This document shows, in pieces, positions 8,844-16,836 of a stretch of 64,000 nucleotides of DNA; position 1 is the stretch's first letter; the number at the start of each line of letters is the position of its first letter. This DNA comes from JACMNW01 sp963708425 (GTDB lineage Bacteria > Pseudomonadota > Alphaproteobacteria > Rhodobacterales > Rhodobacteraceae): assembly GCA_963708425.1 (NCBI GenBank), contig OY970206.1:1054001-1118000 (forward strand). The letters are read 5' to 3'. The notes beneath the pieces are model-generated. The model worked only from the letters and a program-made list of their open reading frames with translations. It was not told where the DNA came from and searched no databases. A program made the position numbers and the translations under genes.

Positions 8844-9797
8844 TCAGACCCGGTTGGGCGGATTGCGCCCCTCGGCATGGGCGATCAGGTTGGCCACCGC
8901 CATCAACCCCATATCAGTGCGCACATTCAAGGCAGCGGTGCCAAGATGCGGCAGCAGGGTGACGTTTTCCATTGCCATCAGGGCGGCAGGGATGCGGGGT
9001 TCAAATTCGTAGACATCCAAGCCAGCCCCCGCGATGCGGCGTTCAGCCAGAGCGGCGATCAGGGCGGTTTCATCAACGACTTCGCCGCGCGAGATGTTGA
9101 TGAAAATGCCATGTGGCTGCATGGCGGCGAAGGCGCTCGCGTTGATCAGATGCTGGGTGGCGGGGCCGCCGGGCACGGCCACAACGACGAAATCGACCGC
9201 CATGGCTTGGAGCAGGCTGACTTGTGTGGCGGGCAAGCCTGCGTCGGGAAGCGGCGAGCGGTTGTGGAACAGTACCTGCATGCCAAAACCATAATGGCAG
9301 CGTTTGGCAATGGCCTTGCCGATACGGCCCATGCCGATGATGCCGACAGTGGCACCGGTGACATGGGTACCGAGTAGCTGTGTCGGGTGCCAGCCCGCCC
9401 AAGCACCACTGCGCACCATGCGTTCGCCCTCGCCAGCGCGCCTGGCCGTCATCAAGATCAGCATCAGGGCGATATCGGCGGTGGCATCGGTGACCGCGCC
9501 GGGAGTGTTGGAGACGGCGATGCCTGCTTTGGCGGCGGCGGCAGTGTCGATGTGGTTGTAACCGACACCGAAGTTGGCGAGAATTTTGGTGCGTGGGCTT
9601 GGCACATCAGCGAAGACCGTTGCATCGAATTTATCGCCGAGTGTCGGCAGAATGGCGTCGTAATCGCGTAAGGCCGCGCACAGGTCTTGCGGGCCAAGCG
9701 GCGTGGTATCCGGGCGCAGGGTCACATCGTAATGGGCGCGGGCGGCAGCAACCACGGTGTCGGGAAGCGGGCGGGTGATCAGCAGCTTCGGTTTCAA
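8844..9797 (-). CDS. D-2-hydroxyacid dehydrogenase (glyoxylate/hydroxypyruvate reductase type)
   Basis: A 317-aa NAD(P)-dependent enzyme. The Rossmann motif is GIIGMGRIGKAIAK, and the catalytic triad is visible: Arg in NISRGEVVDE, Glu in LDVYEFEPRIP and His in LLPHLGTAA. It most resembles GyaR-type glyoxylate or hydroxypyruvate reductases. The start is TTG at 9797, overlapping the upstream stop (TTGA), with GGGGGA 7 nt before it. A longer frame to 10028 is only a shadow over the upstream gene. It is the last gene of the YbjN-proC-CsaA-like operon. Confidence 0.87.
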   Translation of the reverse strand: MKPKLLITRPLPDTVVAAARAHYDVTLRPDTTPLGPQDLCAALRDYDAILPTLGDKFDATVFADVPSPRTKILANFGVGYNHIDTAAAAKAGIAVSNTPGAVTDATADIALMLILMTARRAGEGERMVRSGAWAGWHPTQLLGTHVTGATVGIIGMGRIGKAIAKRCHYGFGMQVLFHNRSPLPDAGLPATQVSLLQAMAVDFVVVAVPGGPATQHLINASAFAAMQPHGIFINISRGEVVDETALIAALAERRIAGAGLDVYEFEPRIPAALMAMENVTLLPHLGTAALNVRTDMGLMAVANLIAHAEGRNPPNRV

Positions 9798-10126
9798 AAC
9801 AGCTTCCCCCCATTCGGCACAGGCAAATCGGGGCGGATCAAAACCACTTCGCCCGCAGCATCCGGCATGCCCAGAACCAGCACTTCGGACAGCACTTTGC
9901 CGATTTGGCGCGGAGGAAAGTTGACCACCGCCAGCACTTGCCGTCCAATCAGCAGGTCTGGCGCATAGTGCTTGGTGATCTGCGCGCAGGATCGTTTTTC
10001 GCCGATATCGCCGCCAAAATCGACCCAAAGCTTGATCGCGGGTTTGCGCGCCTCGGGGTACGGCTCGGCACGGGTGATGGTGCCGACACGAATATCGACC
10101 GCTTCGAAATCGGCATAAGTGATCAT
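9794..10126 (-). CDS. csaA: CsaA-like tRNA-binding-domain protein
   Basis: A 110-aa single OB-fold protein of the CsaA/tRNA-binding family: VDIRVGTITRAEPYPEARKP at the N-terminus, then QVLAVVNFPPRQIGK and VLVLGMPD. The family binds tRNA or acts as an export-related chaperone in Bacillus; its role in alphaproteobacteria is not established. The ATG at 10126 overlaps the proC stop (ATGA) and its stop overlaps the next gene's TTG, so expression is probably coupled through the operon. Confidence 0.87.
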   Translation of the reverse strand: MITYADFEAVDIRVGTITRAEPYPEARKPAIKLWVDFGGDIGEKRSCAQITKHYAPDLLIGRQVLAVVNFPPRQIGKVLSEVLVLGMPDAAGEVVLIRPDLPVPNGGKLF

Positions 10127-10935
10127 TTGCCCAGCTCCCTGCCCCGGTCGGCGGCGGCTTTGACCGCGCGTTTCAGCAGGGGGGGGAAGCCGGTGTCGGG
10201 GTCCATCAGAACGGCGAGGGCAGCGGCGGTGGTGCCAGCGGGTGAGGTGACGTTGATGCGCAGTTGCGTGGCGGTTTCCGGGGCCTGATGCGCCAATTCG
10301 CCAGCCCCGGTGACTGTGGCCCGGGCAAGCTGCATGGCGAGCGGCGCGGGCAGGCCTTCAGCTTCGCCTGCCGCAGCGAGGGCTTCGATCAGGTGGAAGA
10401 CGTAGGCGGGGCCGGAGCCTGATACAGCGGTAACGGCATCCATATGGTGTTCGCCGTCTAGGCGCACAACTTGGCCGACGGCAGCGAGCAGCGTTTCGGC
10501 CAATGCCAGATCGGCTTCGGTGGCTTGGGCGTTGCCAGTGATGGCGCTGATGCCACGGCCAACTGCAGCGGGGGTATTCGGCATGGCGCGGATGATCGGG
10601 GTTCGCGCGCCGAGAACGCTTTCATAATAGGCGATGGTGGTGCCTGCGGCGATTGACAGGAACAGCGTCTTGCCGTCGCCCAGCGCTGCCAACCCCGGCA
10701 ACGCGGCGGTCATCATCTGCGGTTTGACGGCGATCAAGACGATTGCCGGATTGGCGGCCAAACCCTTGTTCAGATGCACGCCAGTGCCAGTCAGCCAATC
10801 CGACGGATGCGGTTCCAACACCCAAACGGATTTGGCAGGCAAGCCACCTGCCAACCAACCCTGCAACATGGCAGAGCCCATCTTGCCGCAGCCCAGCAGC
10901 ACCAGCCCGTTTTTGGCCACCTGATCTAATTGCAT
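10123..10935 (-). CDS. proC: Pyrroline-5-carboxylate reductase
   Basis: Final step of proline synthesis: NAD(P)H-dependent reduction of pyrroline-5-carboxylate. The 270-aa protein has the N-terminal Rossmann motif LVLLGCGKMGSAMLQGW, RAMPNTPAAVGRG in the middle, and the C-terminal dimerisation and substrate signature around AVSGSGPAYVFHLIEAL and NVTSPAGTT. The start is ATG 10935 (MQLDQVAKNG) with GGGGTTGAG upstream. A TTG at 10950 is less likely. Confidence 0.95.
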   Translation of the reverse strand: MQLDQVAKNGLVLLGCGKMGSAMLQGWLAGGLPAKSVWVLEPHPSDWLTGTGVHLNKGLAANPAIVLIAVKPQMMTAALPGLAALGDGKTLFLSIAAGTTIAYYESVLGARTPIIRAMPNTPAAVGRGISAITGNAQATEADLALAETLLAAVGQVVRLDGEHHMDAVTAVSGSGPAYVFHLIEALAAAGEAEGLPAPLAMQLARATVTGAGELAHQAPETATQLRINVTSPAGTTAAALAVLMDPDTGFPPLLKRAVKAAADRGRELGK

Positions 10936-10967
10936 CTCAACCCCAAACAAACGATCCGGGGGTCAAG

Positions 10968-11471
10968 CTATGCCCGCCCGTAAGCCTCGGCAATGGCAAC
11001 TTTGATGGCTTCGGCAGGTGATTTGTCGGCCCAGCTGACCAGTTGGAAGGCGGGGTAGAACCGTTCGGCGGCCATCACAGCGGAGGAGATCAGGTGATCT
11101 ATCTGTTCCGGCCCAGCGGTTTGCCCGCCCGCCAGCACTAGGCCATAGCGCCAGACCATCAGCTTTTGTTCAGTCCAATAGGTGAACGCGCCGGTCCAGA
11201 CCATATCATTACAGCGGTTCAGCACATCGTACAGTTCGGCCATCCGGGCCACCGGCGGCTCCATCTCGAATGTGCAGATCAGGCGCAGGGTTTCGTCTTG
11301 CGCAGACCACGCCAGCGTCAGCGAATAGGTCCGCCACTGGCCCTCGACCGCCATGGCGATCTGATCATCGGTAACACGGTCAAATTCCCAAGCATGGGTT
11401 TCAGCCAGCGTTTCGACGATGTCGATCGGATGAAGATCATCCTGCATCAGGTACTCTTCGGAAAACGGCAT
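10968..11471 (-). CDS. YbjN domain-containing protein
   Basis: A 167-aa protein matching the YbjN/DUF1790 sensory-transduction-like family (related in fold to type III secretion chaperones). The core runs from DIVETLAETHAWEFDR to the WRYGLVLAGGQ region. YbjN affects motility and stress in Escherichia coli, but the mechanism is unknown. It is the first gene of the minus-strand operon, 32 nt before proC. Confidence 0.8.
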   Translation of the reverse strand: MPFSEEYLMQDDLHPIDIVETLAETHAWEFDRVTDDQIAMAVEGQWRTYSLTLAWSAQDETLRLICTFEMEPPVARMAELYDVLNRCNDMVWTGAFTYWTEQKLMVWRYGLVLAGGQTAGPEQIDHLISSAVMAAERFYPAFQLVSWADKSPAEAIKVAIAEAYGRA

Positions 11472-11681
11472 TGCCCGGCCTCATTATTTTGCCCAATAGG
11501 GCCCATGACCCACTATAGACTGGGTATCTGGCAAGGTTCAGCGTTGCCTGATATGAACCTTACTAGATATGGTGTGACCAAAGCGAAAGTCTGTAAAGCG
11601 ATTTCTTTGAAAATGTCTGTGGACAAGTCGCAAAATGCGCCCCATATTTAATCGTACTTAATCATAGCATGAGGTGGCGCG

Positions 11682-11936
11682 ATGAAAAATGTCAGTATTA
11701 GTCTTACCGATCAGCACGCCGCCGAGATTGACGCCATCATTGCGACGGGCGATTACGCATCGGTTTCCGAAGTGATCCGTAGTGCATTGCGCGATTTCAT
11801 GAACCGGGTTCCCGGTCCCAGCTTGGCACAAATTGAGCGCGATATTGCCACCCATCAGGCCAGCATGGCGCGCGGCGATCCGATGTATTCGATTGACGAC
11901 GTGCGCGCGGACATTGCCGCGCTGCACGAAAGATGA
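11682..11936 (+). CDS. parD: ParD-family antitoxin
   Basis: An 84-aa antitoxin with an N-terminal ribbon-helix-helix (MKNVSISLTDQHAAEID, then YASVSEVIRSALRDF) that binds DNA, and a C-terminal toxin-wrapping tail with SIDDVRADIAALHER. The ATG follows GAGG at 11671-11674. It overlaps the toxin gene by ATGA. ParD proteins normally repress their own operon. The 210 nt upstream contain AT-rich promoter-like sequence (CCCATATTTAATCG near 11640) but no gene. Confidence 0.9.
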   Translation: MKNVSISLTDQHAAEIDAIIATGDYASVSEVIRSALRDFMNRVPGPSLAQIERDIATHQASMARGDPMYSIDDVRADIAALHER

Positions 11937-12226
11937 CGCCTTACAGGCTTGTATTCTCGAAGGCTGCAAGGGCGGGCATTACCAACAGAACTCAGTTTCT
12001 CATAGACCAGCGTGGCGCGGATTTTGGCGCGAAATGGTCCGAAACCATATTGTCGTGGCTAGAAAACCTTGCCAGCGGCGGGGCGATCATTGGAACACGC
12101 CACCCGACACGGATTGGCTTTCGGACCTTTGCTTTTCGCAGCGAAGCCACCCTACTCGTCGAATACACCCCAACAGAAATGCGCATCGTCCGCGTCTATT
12201 TCGCCGGGCAGGACTGGCTGGCCTAA
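11933..12226 (+). CDS. parE: ParE/RelE-superfamily toxin
   Basis: A 97-aa toxin of the ParE/RelE fold: MTPYRLVFSKAARAGI at the N-terminus, WLENLASGGAIIGTRHP, then FRTFAFRSEATLLVEYT and a C-terminal RIVRVYFAGQDW strand. Classical ParE inhibits DNA gyrase, but the target here is not provable. Pairing with ParD and the ATGA overlap support a functional type II module. The frame is intact and full length. Its neighbours (YbjN, ubiK) are core genes, so this looks like a small acquired insertion. Confidence 0.87.
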   Translation: MTPYRLVFSKAARAGITNRTQFLIDQRGADFGAKWSETILSWLENLASGGAIIGTRHPTRIGFRTFAFRSEATLLVEYTPTEMRIVRVYFAGQDWLA

Positions 12227-12247
12227 CGCAACGAAACCGGCCTAATC

Positions 12248-12496
12248 CTACTTCTTACCCTTGCCCTCAAGCTCCACAAGCCGAGCCGCCAGCGCTTCGT
12301 TTTCCTCGCGCGCTTTTTGCGCCATAGCCCGCACGGCATCAAATTCTTCACGCGTTACGAAATCGCGGTCGGCCATCCAGCGGTCGATAAACCCCTTCAT
12401 CGCGGTTTCCGCCTCGGTCTTGGCACCTTGCGCCACGCCCATGGCATTGGTCATCAGTTGCGAAAGATCGTCGAAGATTTTGTTGCGCGATTGCAT
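12248..12496 (-). CDS. ubiK: Ubiquinone biosynthesis accessory factor UbiK (BMFP/YqiC family)
   Basis: An 82-aa helical and coiled-coil protein: MQSRNKIFDDLSQLMTNAMG, then FVTREEFDAVRAMAQKAREENEALAARL. In Enterobacteria UbiK works with UbiJ in aerobic ubiquinone synthesis, and the family forms trimeric coiled coils that interact with membranes. The start is ATG 12496; a long upstream extension overlaps the divergent lgt gene and is rejected. It ends in a Lys-rich tail (EGKGKK). Confidence 0.85.
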   Translation of the reverse strand: MQSRNKIFDDLSQLMTNAMGVAQGAKTEAETAMKGFIDRWMADRDFVTREEFDAVRAMAQKAREENEALAARLVELEGKGKK

Positions 12497-12601
12497 GGCA
12501 CACCTCTGTTGCTTGGCTTCTATATGGGCCGCCTTATGCGCCGCATCAAGGTTGACTTCGCGCCTTGCGCGCAAGACAACGTCGCGACCCCAGATAAAGA
12601 G

Positions 12602-13483
12602 ATGCCGATGGCCTATATTCCCTTTCCCAACATCGCGCCCGAGATTTTCTCGGTCGAGGTGTTTGGCATCACGATTGCCTTGCGCTGGTATGCGCTGGCT
12701 TATATCGCGGGGTTGCTGATTGGCTGGCGGCTGTTGCTGCGGATGGTGGGCGCGCTGCGACTGTGGCCCGGCAATCCACCGATGACTGCCGATCAGGTGG
12801 AACGCCTGATGACATGGGTGATCGGCGGGGTGGTGTTGGGCGGGCGGCTTGGCTTCGTGCTGTTTTATCAGCCGGGGTATTACCTGTCGAACCCGTGGCA
12901 GATCGTGCAGGTCTGGCAAGGCGGCATGTCATTTCATGGCGGGCTTCTGGGCGTGCTGCTGGCGGGGCTGCTGTTTTGCTGGCGCGAAAAGATCCCGATG
13001 CTGTCGGCCGCTGATGTGGTGGCTGCTGCCACGCCGCCGGGGCTGTTTCTTGGCCGCATCGCCAATTTCATCAATGCGGAACTGTGGGGTCGCCCGACCG
13101 ACCTGCCTTGGGGCGTGGCGTTTCCCGGTGATGCAGCGCAGTTTTGCGAAGGGGTTGTTGGGTTATGCGCGCGCCATCCGTCGCAGTTGTACGAGGCGGC
13201 TTTGGAAGGGCTGCTCTTGGGCCTCGTCTTATTCTGGCTTGTCTGGCGCAAGGGCTGGCTGTCGTATCCGGGCCGTATCGCCGGGTTGTTCGTGGCCGGC
13301 TACGGTGCCGCGCGGTTTGTGGTGGAGTTTTTCCGCCAGCCCGACGCGCAATTCGTCACTGAAGGTAACCCGCTGGGGCTGGCTTGGCAGGTTGGCGGTG
13401 TTGGGCTGACGATGGGTCAGGCGCTGTCTTTACCGATGATCGCTGTTGGGCTGTGGTTCATCCTCCGCGCAAGGCGGGCATGA
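12602..13483 (+). CDS. lgt: Prolipoprotein diacylglyceryl transferase
   Basis: Inner-membrane enzyme transferring diacylglyceryl from phosphatidylglycerol to the lipobox cysteine of prolipoproteins. It has about 293 aa and seven hydrophobic segments. Lgt signatures are the early RWYALAYIAGLLIGW, HGGLLG with its essential His, and GRIANFINAELWGRPT. The start is ATG 12602, or 12608, which is better spaced from AAAGAG at 12596-12601. The stop overlaps the methyltransferase start by ATGA. Confidence 0.95.
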   Translation: MPMAYIPFPNIAPEIFSVEVFGITIALRWYALAYIAGLLIGWRLLLRMVGALRLWPGNPPMTADQVERLMTWVIGGVVLGGRLGFVLFYQPGYYLSNPWQIVQVWQGGMSFHGGLLGVLLAGLLFCWREKIPMLSAADVVAAATPPGLFLGRIANFINAELWGRPTDLPWGVAFPGDAAQFCEGVVGLCARHPSQLYEAALEGLLLGLVLFWLVWRKGWLSYPGRIAGLFVAGYGAARFVVEFFRQPDAQFVTEGNPLGLAWQVGGVGLTMGQALSLPMIAVGLWFILRARRA

Positions 13484-14535
13484 CGCCGCTCGCCGATCTT
13501 CTGATCCGGCGGATCGCGGCTGCGGGGCCGATCACCGTGGCCGACTACATGGCCGAATGCCTGCTGCACCCGAAACACGGCTATTACAGCACGCGCGATC
13601 CGTTCGGTGCGGCAGGTGATTTCATCACGTCACCAGAGATTAGCCAGATGTTTGGCGAGCTGCTGGGCCTCTGTCTGGCGCAGACGTGGCTTGATCAGGG
13701 ATCACCTGCACAATTTACCCTTGCCGAACTTGGCCCCGGTCGCGGTACGTTAATGGCGGATGTCTTGCGCGCCACGAAGGCCGTGCCGGGGTTTCATGCC
13801 GCAGCACGGGTTGTATTGATCGAGGCGTCACCAACCTTGCGCGTGGTGCAGGCCAAGACGCTTGGTGATTACGCGCCAACGTGGGCCGATAGTATGGCGA
13901 ACCTGCCAGATCAACCGCTGTATCTGCTGGCAAACGAATTTTTCGATGCCCTGCCGATCAACCAGTTTGAACGCAATGCGAATGGCTGGCGGCAACGTAT
14001 GGTCGGGCTGCGGGATGATGCGCTGACCTTTGGGCTGTCAGACCCGCTGCCCTGCCCCGATCCGCGATTTCAGACAGATCCGGTCGGCACGCTGGTCGAG
14101 CTGTGCCCAAGTGCCACCCCCATTGCCACCCACATCGGCGGGTTGATCGGGGCCCATGGCGGCGCGGCAATCATCATTGATTATGGTGGCTGGCGATCCA
14201 AAGGCGACACGTTGCAAGCCCTGCGCAACCATCAGCCCGAAAGCCCGCTGGCTGGCCCCGGTGATGCCGACCTGACCGCCCATGTGGATTTCGAAGCACT
14301 CGCATTGGCCGCTGGACCCGATATCTGCACCCCGATGATGGATCAAGGCACGTTGCTGACCCGACTTGGCATCCACGCCCGCGCCGATCGTCTGGCGCAG
14401 GGATTAAGCGGTTCTGCCCTGCAAAATCACCTTGCTGCAACTCGGCGCTTGACCGACCCTACGGAAATGGGAACGCTGTTCAAAGCGATGGCTATTCGTC
14501 CGCCAAATTACCCGCCACCGCCGGGATTTGAATAA
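13480..14535 (+). CDS. SAM-dependent methyltransferase, MidA/NDUFAF7 family
   Basis: A 351-aa DUF185 protein: MTPLADLLIRRIAAAGPITV, then YMAECLLHPKHGYYSTRDPFG..GDFITSPEISQMFGE, and the SAM loop LAELGPGRGTLMADVLRA. Mitochondrial NDUFAF7 dimethylates an arginine of complex I subunit NDUFS2. Alphaproteobacterial members probably act similarly, which is inference. It overlaps lgt (ATGA) and is followed by pgeF with TAATG overlap, so the three genes form one operon. Confidence 0.9.
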   Translation: MTPLADLLIRRIAAAGPITVADYMAECLLHPKHGYYSTRDPFGAAGDFITSPEISQMFGELLGLCLAQTWLDQGSPAQFTLAELGPGRGTLMADVLRATKAVPGFHAAARVVLIEASPTLRVVQAKTLGDYAPTWADSMANLPDQPLYLLANEFFDALPINQFERNANGWRQRMVGLRDDALTFGLSDPLPCPDPRFQTDPVGTLVELCPSATPIATHIGGLIGAHGGAAIIIDYGGWRSKGDTLQALRNHQPESPLAGPGDADLTAHVDFEALALAAGPDICTPMMDQGTLLTRLGIHARADRLAQGLSGSALQNHLAATRRLTDPTEMGTLFKAMAIRPPNYPPPPGFE

Positions 14536-15287
14536 TGCTTGAGATTATCACCTCGGATGCTTTGGCACCCGTTCGCCACGGGTTCTTTACGCGCAAGGGT
14601 GGCGCGTCATCCGGTATTTTTCGCGGGCTGAATTGCGGGCCCGGGTCAAGCGACCTGTCCGAAGTGGTGGCCATCAACCGTGCGCGGGTCGCCGATGCCA
14701 TGGGCGTGGGGGCCGATCATCTGCTGACCATCCATCAGACCCATTCCGCCGATGTCGTAACCCTGTCGGCCCCGTTCGCGGATCGGCCAAGTGCCGATGG
14801 CATGGTTACCGCCACCACGGGTTTGGTGTTGGGCGTGCTGACTGCAGATTGCCAGCCCGTACTGTTTGCCGACCCAAAGGCACGGGTGGTCGGTGCGGCC
14901 CATGCCGGATGGCGTGGGGTCAAAGACGGCGTGCTGGAAGCCACGCTCGACGCGATGGAGGCGCTGGGTGCCAGCCGATCAGGCATTCGCGCCGTCATCG
15001 GGCCGACCATCAGTCAGGCCGCGTATGAGGTCGGACCAGAGTTTATCGAAGGTTTTCTGGCCGATGATGCGCAAAACGCCCGCTTCTTTGCCAAAGGCAC
15101 CAGTGACCGTTTCTTGTTCGATCTGCCCGCGTTCGGGCTGCACCGGTTGCGGCAGGCGGGCGTTGGCCATGCCGAATGGACACGCCATTGCACCTACAGC
15201 GACCCGGATCGGTTCTTTTCGTTTCGCCGCACCACCCACGCCGCCGAAGCTGATTATGGCCGCCTGATCTCGGTGATCCGGCTTTAG
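14535..15287 (+). CDS. pgeF: Peptidoglycan editing factor PgeF (laccase-domain protein)
   Basis: A 250-aa protein of the former 'polyphenol oxidase' DUF152 family. Its zinc site is made by His of TIHQTHSADV, Cys of LTADCQPVLF and His of GAAHAGWRGVKDG. In E. coli YfiH/PgeF removes L-Ser-containing muropeptides misincorporated at position 1; related proteins have purine nucleosidase or adenosine deaminase activity. It is the last gene of the lgt operon, starting at the TAATG overlap. Confidence 0.92.
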   Translation: MLEIITSDALAPVRHGFFTRKGGASSGIFRGLNCGPGSSDLSEVVAINRARVADAMGVGADHLLTIHQTHSADVVTLSAPFADRPSADGMVTATTGLVLGVLTADCQPVLFADPKARVVGAAHAGWRGVKDGVLEATLDAMEALGASRSGIRAVIGPTISQAAYEVGPEFIEGFLADDAQNARFFAKGTSDRFLFDLPAFGLHRLRQAGVGHAEWTRHCTYSDPDRFFSFRRTTHAAEADYGRLISVIRL

Positions 15288-15591
15288 TGCATCAATCTAC
15301 GTCGGGCCGGGGCTCTGATTCTGGTGCATATCGAACAGATTTTCGATCTGGGCAGGACTTTGGCAGCAATTGCCGCGCGTTTGCCGCAATTTTGGAAACA
15401 ATCTCACAACCGGAACGTGCATCAGCCAGAAAACCCCAACAATCCTTGGCCAATTCGCACCTAGAAAAACGGCCACAATTCGTTCAATCCGCCTCTCTCT
15501 TTCGCGATTGTTTCCATTCCAGCAGCCAAACGCCCGCCGCATTAACCTGTCATTGTTGCCAAACGAGAGACATCCGCAAAGGACGCATAAT
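15288..15591. other. Intergenic leader of the 52-aa gene
   Basis: 304 nt without a convincing gene. A 102-codon GTG frame at 15287 is Ser/Gln/Arg-rich and looks random. The segment is less GC-rich than its surroundings and must hold the promoter of the small gene at 15592, but no clear -35/-10 pair stands out. No terminator is recognised for pgeF. Confidence 0.4.
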
Positions 15592-15750
15592 ATGACGAAA
15601 CAACGCCGCTGGCTGGCTTCTGCGATTGAGGCCAGCAAGACTAAAGATTTGGCTCTGCCTTGGCAGCATGGATCAAAAGCGCGACCTGCCGCGTTCAAGC
15701 ATATTCAGATGCAGGTGGCCCCCAAACCAACGGCTATCGCGGCGCGCTAA
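15592..15750 (+). CDS. Small basic protein (52 aa), unknown function
   Basis: ATG 15592 is preceded by AAAGGA at 15578-15583 with an 8-nt spacer, the best ribosome site in the area. The protein begins MTKQRRWLASAIEASKTKDL and continues ALPWQHGSKARPAAFK. It is strongly basic, with no signal peptide. The WLASAIxASK...LPWxxG pattern recalls short Rhodobacteraceae proteins of unknown function; this is from memory and unverified. It is flanked by non-coding DNA on both sides. Confidence 0.65.
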   Translation: MTKQRRWLASAIEASKTKDLALPWQHGSKARPAAFKHIQMQVAPKPTAIAAR

Positions 15751-15941
15751 AGCGCAAAAAACACGGCTTTACTCCGATTCTGCGTTGCAGCATGATTCGG
15801 TGGCGTTCGGGCCGAGGCAACGTTTTACTGCAAGCTGATCAAGGCAAACTCTTGCTATTCTTGTGGTTTTGATAGGCAATTTCTGGCCGACAGTGGCGCA
15901 ATCGCGCTACATCGACCCTGTTTTGGCCCGTAACAAAAACA

Positions 15942-16091
15942 ATGCCGCATTTATGCCTTGTTTTACTATTGAAGCTGTATCCATGTGAAGCTGGTAGGGG
16001 ATTGGTGCGATGTGTTCCAGAAATGGATCCGTACCAGAACCTGTTCCGGTTCGGTCTCTCAGGGCTGATATTCGGGTTGTTGCTCAGGTAA
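15942..16091 (+). CDS. Possible small ORF ending in a hydrophobic peptide
   Basis: An open frame of 49 codons from ATG 15942, or 22 codons from ATG 16023, ends with TAA at 16089-16091, one base before a strong terminator stem. The 22-aa form reads MDPYQNLFRF then GLSGLIFGLLLR, a membrane-peptide-like tail. No good ribosome site fits either ATG. A competing 30-codon frame (16010-16102) has AGGGGA 8 nt upstream of its ATG but runs into the terminator. It may instead be a non-coding RNA. Bases 15751-15941 hold no other gene that I can see. Confidence 0.25.
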   Translation: MPHLCLVLLLKLYPCEAGRGLVRCVPEMDPYQNLFRFGLSGLIFGLLLR

Positions 16092-16144
16092 GGCGGTCCT
16101 GATGTGTTCTCTGGCACATCGCATAGGGGCCGCCTTTTCCTTTT
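16092..16144 (+). terminator. Intrinsic terminator, plus strand
   Basis: GGCGGTCC (16092-16099) pairs with GGGCCGCC (16127-16134), with one G-U pair. GATGTG (16101-16106) pairs with CACATC (16115-16120) inside it, leaving loop TTCTCTGG and a small 3' bulge. TTTTCCTTTTCC follows. The T-tract fits plus-strand transcription only, so a transcript must come from the 15.6-16.1 kb segment, convergent with lrp. Confidence 0.8.
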
Positions 16145-16151
16145 CCTGAGC

Positions 16152-16652
16152 CTAGGCGGTCTTGGTCAACCGCGCCTCCAGCACATCAAACGGCAAACCC
16201 GGTTCATCCTTGGCACAGCGGATCACCAAACTGGTCTTCACCGACGCCACATTATCGGCGGACGTCAGCCCCTCGGTCAGAAAATTCTGAAACGTCGACA
16301 AATCCGGTGCCACACATTTCAGAATGAAATCAATCTCACCGTTCAACATATGGCATTCACGTACCAGCGGCCATTCGCGGCAACGCTTCTCAAACGCCGA
16401 AAGATCAGCCTCGGCTTGGCTCCGCAGCCGCACCATGGCGAAAACCTGCACCTCAAAGCCCAGCTCGCGCGCGTTGATCTGGGCGTGATAGCCGTTGATA
16501 TAGCCCGCCTCTTCCAACGTCCGCACGCGGCGCAGGCACGGCGGCGCAGAAATGCCCACCCGTTTTGCCAATTCCACATTGGTCATCCGCCCGTCAGCCT
16601 GCAATTCTGCCAATATTTGACGGTCGATGGGATCAAGCTTGGATGCGGACAT
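16152..16652 (-). CDS. Lrp/AsnC family transcriptional regulator
   Basis: A 166-aa regulator. The N-terminal winged helix-turn-helix contains KLDPIDRQILAELQADGR and RVGISAPPCLRRVRTLEEAG; the C-terminal RAM ligand-binding domain runs from about residue 65. ATG 16652 is preceded by GGGAGAA; a longer frame to 16742 is unsupported. It is divergent from trxB with a 184-nt shared region, where it probably regulates itself and possibly trxB (inference). Confidence 0.92.
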   Translation of the reverse strand: MSASKLDPIDRQILAELQADGRMTNVELAKRVGISAPPCLRRVRTLEEAGYINGYHAQINARELGFEVQVFAMVRLRSQAEADLSAFEKRCREWPLVRECHMLNGEIDFILKCVAPDLSTFQNFLTEGLTSADNVASVKTSLVIRCAKDEPGLPFDVLEARLTKTA

Positions 16653-16836
16653 TTTATTCTCCCATTTCCGGGCGGAATGTAGGCGGTAGAACACGTCCGC
16701 GCAATAATGTTTCACGAACGCGCAATAAATTAACTCAACCAATCACAAACTCGCCAGCTTTGCGCAACACAGTCGCGGGGGCTTTCCGCCGCGCCGCTGA
16801 CATCATATATCAGCCTTCAGCTAGAATCTGGGGGCT

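Noticed and set aside
15287..15595. 102-codon GTG frame after pgeF
   Set aside because: No ribosome site, random-looking composition, and it overlaps the well-supported 52-aa gene start.
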